NCBI GenBank assembly: GCA_036337035.1
Contig: JAYZFC010000005.1
Span: 178,181 to 242,180, forward strand
From: TMED78 sp036337035
Lineage (GTDB): Bacteria > Pseudomonadota > Gammaproteobacteria > Steroidobacterales > Rariloculaceae
DNA: 64,000 nucleotides
Reading direction: 5' to 3'
The notes beneath the pieces are model-generated. The model saw only the letters and a list, made by a program, of their open reading frames with translations. It was not told the origin of the DNA and did no database searches. This document shows, in pieces, positions 9,406-19,172 of this stretch (the first letter of the stretch is position 1; each line of letters opens with the position of its first letter). A program made the position numbers and the translations under genes.

Positions 9406-12246
9406 ATGAAGAATTCCCAACTAAAAAACCAAATATGTGTAAAGGGCGCTAGAACTCATAATTTAAAAAATATTGATGTTACTCTTCCCAGAAATAAACT
9501 TGTTGTAATAACAGGCCTATCAGGCTCAGGAAAATCATCTCTTGCTTTTGATACTCTATATGCTGAAGGGCAAAGGAGATATGTAGAATCACTCTCAACT
9601 TATGCCAGACAATTCCTATCTGTTATGGATAAGCCAGATGTTGAACATATAGAAGGGTTATCACCAGCTATCTCAATTGAACAAAAATCAACATCTCATA
9701 ATCCTAGATCAACAGTTGGAACAATAACTGAAGTATATGACTATCTTAGATTGCTTTTTGCTCGAGCTGGAATACCACATTGCCCTAATCATAAAAAAAT
9801 AAAACTACAAGCACAAAATATATCAGAAATGGTAGACACAGTTTTAAAATTTGAAAGCAATACTGAAATACTTTTATTGGCTCCAATAGTTAATAGAAAA
9901 AAAGGAGAGCATGAAAATATTATTTCTGAATTAAAAATAAAAGGATTTATAAGGGCAAGAATAAATGGCCAAATTATAGATCTGGAAGCTGCTCCTAAAC
10001 TAAAGCTACATCAGAAAAATACTATAGAAGTAATAGTCGATAGGTTAAAAATAAAAAAAGAAATAAAATTAAGGCTGGCCGAATCATTTGAGACAGCATT
10101 AGAATTATCTAATGGTGTAGCAAAAGTTCTAGTTTCTGAAAAAAAAGAGGGTAAAGAGTTCCTTTTTTCAAATAAATTCTCATGTCCGCTTTGCGAATTT
10201 AGCATAGCTGAACTTGAGCCTAGATTATTTTCTTTTAATAGCCCTTCTGGTGCCTGTATAGATTGTGATGGTCTTGGTATTAGTAGTTTCTTCGACCCAA
10301 ATCTTGTAGTTAGTAATCAAGATATTTCTATTGCTGGAGGAGCAATAAGAGGATGGGATAAGAAAAACTCTTATGCTTTTGACTTATTTCATTCTCTAGC
10401 TAAGCATTACTCCTTTGATATTGAGAAACCTTATAAAATGATTCCAAAAAAAATTAAGGATATTATTCTGTATGGAAGTAATGATGAAATTATAGAATTT
10501 ATATACTCTTCAGAAAGCGGTGACAATGTTAAAAAAAGACATACTTTTGAAGGAATAATTCCAAATATGGAAAGGAGGTATAAAGAAACAGAATCATTTA
10601 GAGTTAGAGAAGAGCTATCTAAGTATCAAAATACTAATCTATGCAATTCGTGTGATGGTACCAGGTTAAACGAATCTGCTAGAAGTGTTTACATAAAAAA
10701 CATGATTATCTCTAATGTAACTTCTTTATCTATATCCCAGGCAATCAATTTCTTCAATAATTTAAAAATTACAGGGTGGAGAAAAATTATAGCTGAAAAA
10801 ATAATAAAAGAAATCAAAGATAGGCTAAGTTTTCTATCAGATGTTGGTCTAGGATACTTAACACTAAATAGAAGTGCCGAAACCTTATCAGGTGGCGAAT
10901 CTCAAAGAATTAGATTAGCTAGCCAAGTTGGATCTGGTCTTGTTGGAGTGATGTATATTTTAGATGAGCCTTCAATCGGGCTTCACCCAAGAGACCATAG
11001 AAAACTACTAAAAACACTTTTTAAACTTAGAGATTTAGGGAATAGCATTCTTATTGTAGAGCATGATATGGAGACAATTCTATCAGCTGATTTCGTTGTA
11101 GATATAGGGCCTGGAGCAGGTGTCCACGGAGGTGAGGTTGTAGCTATTGGTAGTATTAATAATATAAAAGAAAGCTCCAAATCGATTACAGGAAAATACA
11201 TCTCTGGCAAGCTCAAAATAGAAAAGCCTTCATGCAATAATCAATATGACAATAATAACTTAATAGAAATTAAAGGAGCAAAAGGTAATAACCTAAAAAA
11301 TATTGATGTAGCCTTTCCTATAGGGCTAATTACATGCATAACTGGAGTATCAGGATCTGGCAAAAGTACTTTAATAAATGAAACTCTCTATAAAATAGCT
11401 TCAAATAAAGTTAATAAATCTAACTATAATGCTGCCACTTATAAAAAAATTTCTGGTCTCGAAAAAATACAAAAAGTTATTGATATTAGCCAAAGCCCTA
11501 TAGGTAGGACACCGCGATCTAATCCTGCTACATATACTGGTCTATTTACACAAATTAGAGAGTTATTCTCTATCACTAAAGAATCTAGATCTAGGGGTTA
11601 TAAACCTGGAAGATTTAGCTTTAATGTCAAGGGTGGAAGATGTGAAGGCTGTCAAGGAGATGGAGTTATTAAAGTAGAAATGCACTTCCTTCCAAATATT
11701 TATGTTTCCTGTGATGCTTGTGAAGGAAAAAGGTATAATCGAGAAACGCTAGAAATTCTTTATAAAGGGAAAAATATTTATGAAGTTTTAGATCTAACAG
11801 TAGAAGATGCGTTAGTTTTTTTTAAAAATATCCCTCAAGTCTATAAACGTCTAGATACTTTAACGGCTGTTGGGCTTAATTATATAAAACTAGGGCAAAA
11901 TGCTACCACTCTATCTGGTGGTGAAGCTCAAAGAATAAAATTAGCTAAAGAACTATCCAAAAGAGATACAGGTTCAACTTTATACTTACTAGATGAGCCT
12001 ACAACAGGCTTACATATGCATGATATAGCACAACTTCTTAAGGTTTTATATAAGCTACGAGATAAAGGAAATACAATAGTAATAATCGAACATAATCTAG
12101 AAGTAATAAAAACAGCTGATTGGATTATTGATCTAGGCCCTGAAGGTGGGAATGAAGGAGGAGAAGTAGTAGCTTATGGGACACCCGATCAAATCATACT
12201 TAATAAAAAATCATACACAGGAAAATATCTAAAAAAAATAATTTAA
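9406..12246 (+). CDS. uvrA: UvrABC excinuclease subunit A
   Basis: Damage-recognition ATPase of nucleotide-excision repair. The 946-residue protein has two ABC modules: Walker A GLSGSGKS at 37-44 and GVSGSGKST in the second half, with signatures TLSGGESQRIRLA and TLSGGEAQRIKLA. Zinc-binding pairs are seen in CPLCEF...CIDCDG and CEGCQGDG...CDACEG, both needed for DNA binding. It ends 5 bases before the convergent trpS. Length and domains are those of normal UvrA. Confidence 0.98.
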   Translation: MKNSQLKNQICVKGARTHNLKNIDVTLPRNKLVVITGLSGSGKSSLAFDTLYAEGQRRYVESLSTYARQFLSVMDKPDVEHIEGLSPAISIEQKSTSHNPRSTVGTITEVYDYLRLLFARAGIPHCPNHKKIKLQAQNISEMVDTVLKFESNTEILLLAPIVNRKKGEHENIISELKIKGFIRARINGQIIDLEAAPKLKLHQKNTIEVIVDRLKIKKEIKLRLAESFETALELSNGVAKVLVSEKKEGKEFLFSNKFSCPLCEFSIAELEPRLFSFNSPSGACIDCDGLGISSFFDPNLVVSNQDISIAGGAIRGWDKKNSYAFDLFHSLAKHYSFDIEKPYKMIPKKIKDIILYGSNDEIIEFIYSSESGDNVKKRHTFEGIIPNMERRYKETESFRVREELSKYQNTNLCNSCDGTRLNESARSVYIKNMIISNVTSLSISQAINFFNNLKITGWRKIIAEKIIKEIKDRLSFLSDVGLGYLTLNRSAETLSGGESQRIRLASQVGSGLVGVMYILDEPSIGLHPRDHRKLLKTLFKLRDLGNSILIVEHDMETILSADFVVDIGPGAGVHGGEVVAIGSINNIKESSKSITGKYISGKLKIEKPSCNNQYDNNNLIEIKGAKGNNLKNIDVAFPIGLITCITGVSGSGKSTLINETLYKIASNKVNKSNYNAATYKKISGLEKIQKVIDISQSPIGRTPRSNPATYTGLFTQIRELFSITKESRSRGYKPGRFSFNVKGGRCEGCQGDGVIKVEMHFLPNIYVSCDACEGKRYNRETLEILYKGKNIYEVLDLTVEDALVFFKNIPQVYKRLDTLTAVGLNYIKLGQNATTLSGGEAQRIKLAKELSKRDTGSTLYLLDEPTTGLHMHDIAQLLKVLYKLRDKGNTIVIIEHNLEVIKTADWIIDLGPEGGNEGGEVVAYGTPDQIILNKKSYTGKYLKKII

Positions 12247-12251
12247 TTCCT

Positions 12252-13256
12252 TCAAGATAAATGTCTTATTCCTATTGCAGATCTTATTTTTTTTATATTT
12301 TTTACACTAAATTCTCTAGCCTTAATTGATCCTTCCATTAATATTTTTTCAATATATGATTTATCTTGAATAATTTTACTATACTCTTTTCTATAATCTT
12401 TAAGATGATTATTAAGATGTTCAAATAAAACATTTTTTGCCTCTCCCCATGAAATACCATCGATAAGATTTTTTCTATATTCATCAACTGCTTTTTTATC
12501 AGAAAAAGATTTAAAAATAGAGAAAAGAGTGCTAGATGATGGATCCTTAGGTTCACCGGGTTCTTTAGAATCTGTTTTGATTCTCATTATCAGTTTTTTT
12601 AAGTTCTTCTCTTCAACAAACATTGGTATTGTATTATTATAACTTTTAGACATCTTCCTACCATCAAGGCCCGGAATAATTGAATTAGTTTCTCCTATAA
12701 TAGCTTCAGGTATATTAAATATTTCACCGTAATGGTGATTAAATCTATTAGCTATATCTCTAGCCATTTCAATATGTTGTAACTGATCCTTACCTACAGG
12801 AATTTTATTAGCATTGAAAGTTAAAATATCTGCAGCCATTAATATTGGATAACAATATAGGCCCATATTAATTCCCTTATCAATATCTTTATTATCTAAA
12901 TCTTGATTTTCAGATATGCTGGATTTGTATGCATGAGCTCTATTCATTAACCCCTTAGCAGTAAAACAAGATAGTATCCAATTAAGCTCCATTATCTCTG
13001 GAATATCAGACTGTCGATAAAATATACTATCAGATTTAAGACCAACTGCTAGCCAGCTAGCAGCAATCTGAAAAGTAGAATCAGTTATTTTTTCAGCTTC
13101 TTTACTCTTCACCAAGGAATGATAATCGGCAATAAGAAAAAAACTTTCTACATCACTTTTTTCACTTGCTTCAATAGAAGGTTTAATTGCGCCTACATAA
13201 TTGCCTAAATGCGGCATCCCTGTAGTTGTAATTCCTGTTAAAACTATATCATTCAT
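12252..13256 (-). CDS. trpS: Tryptophanyl-tRNA synthetase
   Basis: Charges tRNA-Trp. The 334-residue class Ic enzyme has the HIGH-equivalent PHLGN near residues 15-19 and KMSKS at 201-205 in GLDGRKMSKSYNN. I start it at the ATG at 13256 because AAGG lies 9 bases upstream inside the end of ggt; a TTG two codons earlier lacks support. It is the last gene of the 33-kb leftward block, directly behind ggt, so it may be read with it. Confidence 0.96.
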   Translation of the reverse strand: MNDIVLTGITTTGMPHLGNYVGAIKPSIEASEKSDVESFFLIADYHSLVKSKEAEKITDSTFQIAASWLAVGLKSDSIFYRQSDIPEIMELNWILSCFTAKGLMNRAHAYKSSISENQDLDNKDIDKGINMGLYCYPILMAADILTFNANKIPVGKDQLQHIEMARDIANRFNHHYGEIFNIPEAIIGETNSIIPGLDGRKMSKSYNNTIPMFVEEKNLKKLIMRIKTDSKEPGEPKDPSSSTLFSIFKSFSDKKAVDEYRKNLIDGISWGEAKNVLFEHLNNHLKDYRKEYSKIIQDKSYIEKILMEGSIKAREFSVKNIKKIRSAIGIRHLS

Positions 13257-13258
13257 TC

Positions 13259-14848
13259 TCAATAACCTTTCGCAAAACCATCTTTTCTGGATTCAGAAGC
13301 TCCATAGTACATTTTTTTATTTTGATCCAAAAGTATTGCTTGATAACCACCAAATAGTGGACCTCCTCTTTCTTGCAAAACTAACTTATGTCCCATACTT
13401 TCAAGGTTATCTAAATCTGCTATTTCAAAACCAGGTTCTAGAAATATTTTCCCACCATCAGTCATAACATCTCCAGTTGGATTACTTGATCCTTCATGAC
13501 GAAATCTTGGCATATCTCCAGCTGCTTGAATATCCATTCCAAAATCTAGATGATTAGTAAGCACCTGAACCTGCCCTTGAGGCTGCATATCAGCACCCAT
13601 CACACCAAAACTCATATAAGGTTGATTATCCTTAGTAACAAATGCTGGAATAATAGTATGAAATGGTCTTTTTGACGGCGAATAAGCATTTCTATGTCTA
13701 GTATCTAAATTAAATAATTCCCCTCTATTATGAAAAACAAACCCTAAATCCTCTAATATAATTCCAGAGCCCATACCTCTAAAATTACTCTGAATTAGAG
13801 AAATCATGTTACCTGATCTATCTGCGACTGTTAAGTAAACTGTATCTCCTTTTGATAGCTCCTCTGGGTCTCCATAACTAAGCATAGTAGATGCTTTATG
13901 CAAATTAATTAATTTTCTTCTTTCTTTTGCATAATCCTTAGATATTAGCTGTGCAATTGGAATATTGGAAAATTCTGGATCTGAGTAATAATAAGATCTA
14001 TCTTCAAAAGCTATTTTTTTAGCTTCAACTAGAAGATGAATATGATCAGCTGATCCCCACGATAAACTATTTAAATCAATATCTTCTAATATATTCAGCA
14101 TCTGTAAAACTGTTAACCCTTGACTATTTGGGGGTAATTCCCATACATCATAACCTTTATAATTTGAAGAAACTGGCTCGACCCAATCTGAAGAATGACT
14201 CAATAAATCTTCTTTTCTCAAGTAACCGCCATTATCCCTCATAAATTGATCTATCTTATCTGCTAACATTCCACCATAAAATTCATCTCTTCCATTCTTA
14301 GCTATTAACTCATAAGTTTTTGCTAACATCGGGTTTCTAAATAAATCTCCAGATTGAGGAATATTTCCATTCGGAGCATAGATAGATTTAAATCCAGGAT
14401 ACTTGCCAAGCCTTTGAACCTCTAGTTTCCATTCCTCAGCAATTACTTTTGTTAAATAAAAACCATTATTAGCGTATGATATTGAAGGTTCCATTAGTTC
14501 AAAAAAATCAAGCTTTCCGAACTTATTATGCAAAGAAAACCAACCATCAACAGCGCCAGGAACTGTTATTGGTAAAAAACCGCAAGAAGGTATTTTCTCT
14601 AACCCAAAAGATAATATCTTATCCAAAGTAAGTGATTTAGGAGATCTTCCACTAGCATTTAGCCCATGTAGTTTTGACGACTTAGAATCCCAAATTATTG
14701 CAAAAAGATCTCCGCCTATGCCTGCTCCAGTTGGTTCCATTAACCCAAGTATTGCATTAGCTGCAATAGCTGCATCTACAGCACTGCCTGATTTCTTTAG
14801 GATGTTGATAGCAACTTCAGTTGCAATAGGATGGCTGGTAGCAGCCAT
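13259..14848 (-). CDS. ggt: Gamma-glutamyltransferase family protein
   Basis: Ntn-hydrolase of the gamma-glutamyltranspeptidase family, which moves or hydrolyses gamma-glutamyl groups of glutathione and related compounds. The 529 residues include the N-terminal signature GSAVDAAIAANAILG, and the self-cleavage/catalytic threonine is T336 in KGDTVYLTVADRSGN. No signal peptide is present, so a cytoplasmic YwrD-like enzyme is more likely than the periplasmic enteric type. It lies 29 bases behind rplQ, with no visible terminator, and directly before trpS. The exact substrate is unknown. The start could be slightly upstream but no usable codon is seen. Confidence 0.85.
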   Translation of the reverse strand: MAATSHPIATEVAINILKKSGSAVDAAIAANAILGLMEPTGAGIGGDLFAIIWDSKSSKLHGLNASGRSPKSLTLDKILSFGLEKIPSCGFLPITVPGAVDGWFSLHNKFGKLDFFELMEPSISYANNGFYLTKVIAEEWKLEVQRLGKYPGFKSIYAPNGNIPQSGDLFRNPMLAKTYELIAKNGRDEFYGGMLADKIDQFMRDNGGYLRKEDLLSHSSDWVEPVSSNYKGYDVWELPPNSQGLTVLQMLNILEDIDLNSLSWGSADHIHLLVEAKKIAFEDRSYYYSDPEFSNIPIAQLISKDYAKERRKLINLHKASTMLSYGDPEELSKGDTVYLTVADRSGNMISLIQSNFRGMGSGIILEDLGFVFHNRGELFNLDTRHRNAYSPSKRPFHTIIPAFVTKDNQPYMSFGVMGADMQPQGQVQVLTNHLDFGMDIQAAGDMPRFRHEGSSNPTGDVMTDGGKIFLEPGFEIADLDNLESMGHKLVLQERGGPLFGGYQAILLDQNKKMYYGASESRKDGFAKGY

Positions 14849-14877
14849 TCCATTACTTCCAGTTGCGAGAAATTTTT

Positions 14878-15252
14878 TTATGTCGGTGAATCCTCTGGTT
14901 GATCTAATAACTGGACCAAGGCCATAGGTGCAGAATCACCAGATCTAAAACCAGTTTTCAAAATCCTAAGATAACCTCCTGGTCTATCTTTATATCTTGG
15001 ACCTAATTCTTCAAATAACTTTCCTACTGCTTTTTTATCTCTTACTCTTGAAAAAACAAGTTTTCGCCTTGCAGCCCCATCCTGCTTTGCTAAAGTAATT
15101 AAAGGCTCTATTACTTTCCTTAACTCTTTGGCTTTTGGTAAAGTAGTTTTTATTGTTTCATACTCAATAAGTGAAGACACCATATTTCGATACATAGCCT
15201 TCCTATGTGATGAGTCTCTACCGAGCCTTCTTCCAGATTTTCTATGACGCAT
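14878..15252 (-). CDS. rplQ: 50S ribosomal protein L17
   Basis: Large-subunit protein near the exit tunnel. The 124 residues begin MRHRKSGRRLGRDSSHRKAM, the diagnostic L17 N-terminus, and end in a short variable tail. It is the last gene of the alpha operon (rpsM-rpsK-rpsD-rpoA-rplQ), 21 bases after rpoA. Confidence 0.97.
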   Translation of the reverse strand: MRHRKSGRRLGRDSSHRKAMYRNMVSSLIEYETIKTTLPKAKELRKVIEPLITLAKQDGAARRKLVFSRVRDKKAVGKLFEELGPRYKDRPGGYLRILKTGFRSGDSAPMALVQLLDQPEDSPT

Positions 15253-15273
15253 CTAAATCTACTCCAAATATCA

Positions 15274-16284
15274 CTATAAAGAAAGTGGGGGAGCAATAAT
15301 GGTTTCTTTAACGAGATCAGCTGGAGGCCAATTCTCTAATACCATACCTAAAGTCAAGCCATGCTTGGCAAGAACTTCTTTAATTTCAGTTAAAGACTTC
15401 TTACCCAAGTTTGGTGTTCTTAGTAGCTCAACTTCGGTTCTCTGAACAAGATCACCTATATAATTTATCTGTTCTGCTTTTAAACAGTTAGCTGATCTAA
15501 CAGTCAACTCTAATTCATCAACTGGTCTAAGTAATGCTGGCTCAATAAACACCTCTTCCTCTTCTAAACTTGACTCATCTTCAGTTTCAAGGTCAACAAA
15601 AACATCCAGCTGACCTTTTAATATACTTCCAGCCCTTCTTATTGCATCTTCTGGATCAATAGTGCCATTAGTTTCTAGCTCGACAATTAATTTATCAAGG
15701 TCTGTTCTTTGCTCAACCCTTGCACTTTCAACATTATAGGTTACTTTCTTAATTGGGCTAAAAGTTGCGTCAAGCTGAAGTCTACCTGTTTGTTGGACGC
15801 TTTCATCAGAAAGCTGATTAATTGCTGGTCTATAACCTCTACCATGATCAATCTTTAATATGGCATTAATCTCACCCTCTTCTGTAAGATTAGCAATTAC
15901 ATGATCAGGATTCATAATCTCTAAATTATGATCACATATGATATCACCAGCTGTGACTTTTCCAGGACCTTTCTTGCTAAGTTTCAAATCTACAGTTTTT
16001 TTAGTATCCATTTTTATAGCAACTTCTTTTAGATTTAAAAGTATTTCTACTAGATCCTCATTAACACCCTGAATAGTAGTATACTCATGAAGTGCTCCTT
16101 CAATCTCAACTTCTACAATCGCAGCTCCTGGTAAAGAAGATAAAAGCACTCTCCTTAACGCATTGCCTAGTGTATGCCCAAAGCCTCTCTCGAAAGGCTC
16201 TATAACAACCTTCGCGTGATTTTCTTCAATAGACTGAACCCTAACTCCTTTAGGTCTTAAAAACTCATTTGCTAATTGCTCCAT
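15274..16284 (-). CDS. rpoA: RNA polymerase alpha subunit
   Basis: Assembly platform of RNA polymerase and contact for UP elements and activators. The 336 residues contain the N-terminal dimerisation domain (ERGFGHTLGNALRRVLL) and, after an acidic linker near 235-250, the C-terminal DNA-binding domain (CLKAEQINYIGDLV and RTPNLGKKSLTEIKE). The length is close to the enteric 329. It sits between rpsD and rplQ in the alpha operon. Confidence 0.98.
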   Translation of the reverse strand: MEQLANEFLRPKGVRVQSIEENHAKVVIEPFERGFGHTLGNALRRVLLSSLPGAAIVEVEIEGALHEYTTIQGVNEDLVEILLNLKEVAIKMDTKKTVDLKLSKKGPGKVTAGDIICDHNLEIMNPDHVIANLTEEGEINAILKIDHGRGYRPAINQLSDESVQQTGRLQLDATFSPIKKVTYNVESARVEQRTDLDKLIVELETNGTIDPEDAIRRAGSILKGQLDVFVDLETEDESSLEEEEVFIEPALLRPVDELELTVRSANCLKAEQINYIGDLVQRTEVELLRTPNLGKKSLTEIKEVLAKHGLTLGMVLENWPPADLVKETIIAPPLSL

Positions 16285-16303
16285 TTTGCCTTCCTTTTTT
16301 TAT

Positions 16304-16924
16304 TTACTTAGAATAAAGTTCAACAACTAAATTCTCATTGATATCAGGGAGAATTTCTTCTCTCTCCGGTAGGGATCTTAAAGTACCTTCCATTTTCTTA
16401 TCATCTACTTCCACCCAATCTGGCATGCCTACTTGAGAAGCTATATCCATTGCAGCTTTTATTCTCATCTGACTTTTAGCTCGATCTCTTATTGATATTT
16501 TGTCACCAGCTTTAAGTTGATAAGAAGGAATATTAACAATATCTGAATTAACCTTAATTCCTTTATGGCTCACTAACTGGCGTGCCTCCGCTCTAGTTGA
16601 AGCAAAACCCATCCTATACACTACATTATCTAGACGAGCTTCGAGCATTTTTAAAAGATTTTCACCTGTTGATCCTGTGCCTCTTGCTGCTTTCTTGTAA
16701 TAATTCCTAAAAGGTCTCTCCAAGACACCATACATTCTTCTTAGTTTTTGTTTCTCACGAAGCTGAAGCCCATAATCGGAGAGCCTACCCCTTCTCTTTC
16801 CTTGACCACCAGGAGGAACATCTATCTTGCATTTTGATTCCAGAGGTCTGATACCGCTCTTAAGAAATAAGTCGGTGCCCTCCCTTCTAGAAAGTTTGCT
16901 CTTTGGACCTGTATATCTTGCCAT
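16304..16924 (-). CDS. rpsD: 30S ribosomal protein S4
   Basis: Primary 16S rRNA binder that nucleates 30S assembly and, in enterics, represses the alpha operon. The 206-residue protein starts MARYTGPKSKLSRREGTDLF and includes the S4 RNA-binding domain (ARLDNVVYRMGFASTRAEAR). It lacks the four-cysteine zinc motif, so it is the zinc-independent type. It lies between rpsK and rpoA. Confidence 0.97.
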   Translation of the reverse strand: MARYTGPKSKLSRREGTDLFLKSGIRPLESKCKIDVPPGGQGKRRGRLSDYGLQLREKQKLRRMYGVLERPFRNYYKKAARGTGSTGENLLKMLEARLDNVVYRMGFASTRAEARQLVSHKGIKVNSDIVNIPSYQLKAGDKISIRDRAKSQMRIKAAMDIASQVGMPDWVEVDDKKMEGTLRSLPEREEILPDINENLVVELYSK

Positions 16925-16941
16925 ATTGCTATATCCCTTTG

Positions 16942-17331
16942 TTATACACGACGTCTTTTAGAAGGACGACAACCATTATGTGGTATTGGTGTAACATCAT
17001 CTATTTTTGTAACTTTAAAGCCAGCTATACTTAATGCCCTTACTGCTGACTCTCTCCCAGGGCCTGGGCCCTTAACCCTAACTTCCAAATTTTTAACGCC
17101 GTATTCTTTAGCAGCATTTCCTGCTTTCTCTGATGCAACTTGAGCTGCAAAAGGCGTACTTTTTCTAGAACCTCTAAACCCACATCCCCCAGCTGTTGCC
17201 CAAGAAAGAACATTGCCTTGACGATCTGAAATAGTGATAATCGTATTATTAAACGAAGCATGAATGTGAGCTACCGCATCAACCACGTGACGATTACTTT
17301 TTTTCTTTACCTTTGTAGGCTGTTGAGCCAT
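16942..17331 (-). CDS. rpsK: 30S ribosomal protein S11
   Basis: Platform protein of the 30S subunit near the E site. The 129 residues include HIHASFNNTIITISDRQGN and the C-terminal signature PIPHNGCRPSKRRRV. It lies between rpsM and rpsD in the alpha operon. Confidence 0.97.
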   Translation of the reverse strand: MAQQPTKVKKKSNRHVVDAVAHIHASFNNTIITISDRQGNVLSWATAGGCGFRGSRKSTPFAAQVASEKAGNAAKEYGVKNLEVRVKGPGPGRESAVRALSIAGFKVTKIDDVTPIPHNGCRPSKRRRV

Positions 17332-17349
17332 ATTATCTCCTTAAAAAAA

Positions 17350-17706
17350 CTATTTTCTAACTGGCCTTTTTGGACCTTTCCTTGTTCTTGCATTGGTTTT
17401 AGTTCTCTGTCCATTGAGAGGCAATCCTCTTCTATGTCTAATACCTCTATAACAACCTAGATCAAGCAATCTTTTAATATTCATTGCAGTTTCTCTTCTA
17501 AGGTCACCCTCAATAGGGAACTTTGCAATGATATCTCTGAGCTTAGAAACTTCTCCTTCACTCAAATCTTTAACTTTAATAGAAGGATCAACCTCAGCCA
17601 TTTTGCACGCTAGACGAGCTCTGTTAATGCCAACACCAAAAATATCTGTTAATGCTATAGATATATGTTTATTTTCAGAAATATTAATACCTGCAATTCT
17701 TGCCAT
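17350..17706 (-). CDS. rpsM: 30S ribosomal protein S13
   Basis: Head protein of the 30S subunit that contacts the P-site tRNA and forms the bridge to L5. The 118-residue product starts MARIAGINISENKH; the frame is open 15 codons further upstream but the ATG at 17706 gives the conserved N-terminus. The C-terminal tail TKTNARTRKGPKRPVRK is intact. It follows rpmJ by 10 bases and is first of the alpha operon. Confidence 0.97.
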   Translation of the reverse strand: MARIAGINISENKHISIALTDIFGVGINRARLACKMAEVDPSIKVKDLSEGEVSKLRDIIAKFPIEGDLRRETAMNIKRLLDLGCYRGIRHRRGLPLNGQRTKTNARTRKGPKRPVRK

Positions 17707-17716
17707 TATATTTACC

Positions 17717-17833
17717 TCATCCTTGTCTTTGCTTATGCCTTTTCTCAACACTGCATATAACTCTTAAAACGCCATTCCGACGAATTACTTTACAATGTCT
17801 ACACATTTTCTTAACTGAAGCTCTAACTTTCAT
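17717..17833 (-). CDS. rpmJ: 50S ribosomal protein L36
   Basis: Smallest large-subunit protein, 38 residues, read directly from the DNA between secY and rpsM. It starts MKVRASVKKMCRHCKVIRRN and has the complete zinc ribbon C11-x2-C14-x12-C27-x5-H33. This is therefore the zinc-binding form of L36 rather than the zinc-free paralogue. Its position as the last gene of the spc operon is the classical one. Confidence 0.93.
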   Translation of the reverse strand: MKVRASVKKMCRHCKVIRRNGVLRVICSVEKRHKQRQG

Positions 17834-17846
17834 AACTTATCCGAAA

Positions 17847-19172
17847 TTACCTAACACCATGAAGATTTGCTTTTTTAAGCAACCCCTCATATTGGTGACT
17901 CATCATATGGGCCTGGAGCTGTGACATAAAATCCATTGTTACGACCACTATTATTAACAAAGAAGTTCCACCAAAATAAAATGGAATATTGAAATTTAAA
18001 ATCATAAATTCTGGAAGTAAACAAACAGCTGTTATATAAATAGCGCCCCAGAAAGTTAATTTAGTTAAAACTTTATCAATATATTCTGCAGTTTGTTGCC
18101 CAGGCCTAACTCCTGGAATAAAAGCACCTGATTTTTTCAAATTATCAGCAGTTTCTTTAGCATTAAAAACTAAAGAAGTATAAAAGAAACAAAAAAACAT
18201 AATTAAACCAGCATAAATTGCAATATAAAGAGGCTGCCCAGGTGATAATCTAGCAGCAACTAATTGTAACCAAGACACTGACTGGCTAGTGCCAAACCAG
18301 CTAGCAATAGTAGCAGGAAAGAGAATAAGGCTGGATGCAAAAATAGGTGGAATTACGCCTGACATATTTATCTTAAATGGTAAATGGGAAGTCTGTCCAG
18401 CATACATTCTTCTACCTTGTTGTCTCTTAGCATAATTAACTGCAATTCTTCTTTGAGCCCTCTCCATATAAACAACAAATGATGTGACACCAAGTAATAA
18501 AATACCTAAAATAAAAGGCATAGCTTGATTCATTCCTCCATTACTAACTAGTTCTAGGGTCCCCCCTATTGCAGATGGTAGTCCTGAAATTATACTGGCC
18601 AAGATAATCATTGAAATACCATTACCAATACCTCTTTCTGTGATCTGTTCACCTAACCACATCAAAAACATAGTTCCTGTTACAAGAGTAACTGCAGCTG
18701 TTAATACAAAACCTGTACCAGGATTTATCACTACATTTTGATTTTGCAATGCGGTAGCTGCTGCCATAGATTGAAAGGAAGATAGAATAACTGTTCCATA
18801 TCTTGTGTATTGCGTAATTTTTCTTCTTCCCGATTCTCCTTCCTTTCTCAATTGACCCAAACTAGGAACAACATGAGTAGCCATTTGCATTATAATTGAG
18901 GCTGAAATATAGGGCATTATCCCTAAAGCAAATATTGAAAGCCTTGACAAAGCTCCTCCAGAAAACATATTAAACATGCTCAATATTGTTCCTGACTGCT
19001 GCTCAAAGAACTGCTCTAATGCAAGTGGATCAATTCCAGGAACAGGGATGAAAGTTCCAATTCGATAGACAATAAGGGCCCCAAGAAGAAAAAATATCCT
19101 CTGACGAAGCTCGCTGAATCTTGATGCGTCTCCTAAAATCGTAGCTGGATTAGCTGGATTCGAATTAGCCAT
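17847..19172 (-). CDS. secY: Preprotein translocase subunit SecY
   Basis: Core of the SecYEG protein-conducting channel. The 441 residues contain ten hydrophobic segments, with the N-terminal PGIDPLALEQFF and the loop SGVIPPIFASSLI that are typical of SecY. It overlaps rplO by 8 bases, suggesting translational coupling, and is followed by rpmJ. This is the standard distal position in the spc operon. Confidence 0.98.
   Translation of the reverse strand: MANSNPANPATILGDASRFSELRQRIFFLLGALIVYRIGTFIPVPGIDPLALEQFFEQQSGTILSMFNMFSGGALSRLSIFALGIMPYISASIIMQMATHVVPSLGQLRKEGESGRRKITQYTRYGTVILSSFQSMAAATALQNQNVVINPGTGFVLTAAVTLVTGTMFLMWLGEQITERGIGNGISMIILASIISGLPSAIGGTLELVSNGGMNQAMPFILGILLLGVTSFVVYMERAQRRIAVNYAKRQQGRRMYAGQTSHLPFKINMSGVIPPIFASSLILFPATIASWFGTSQSVSWLQLVAARLSPGQPLYIAIYAGLIMFFCFFYTSLVFNAKETADNLKKSGAFIPGVRPGQQTAEYIDKVLTKLTFWGAIYITAVCLLPEFMILNFNIPFYFGGTSLLIIVVVTMDFMSQLQAHMMSHQYEGLLKKANLHGVR

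Noticed and set aside
17700..17924. Plus-strand frame across the rpsM-rpmJ-secY junctions
   Set aside because: It runs antisense to three well-supported genes, including rpmJ, and has no protein features.
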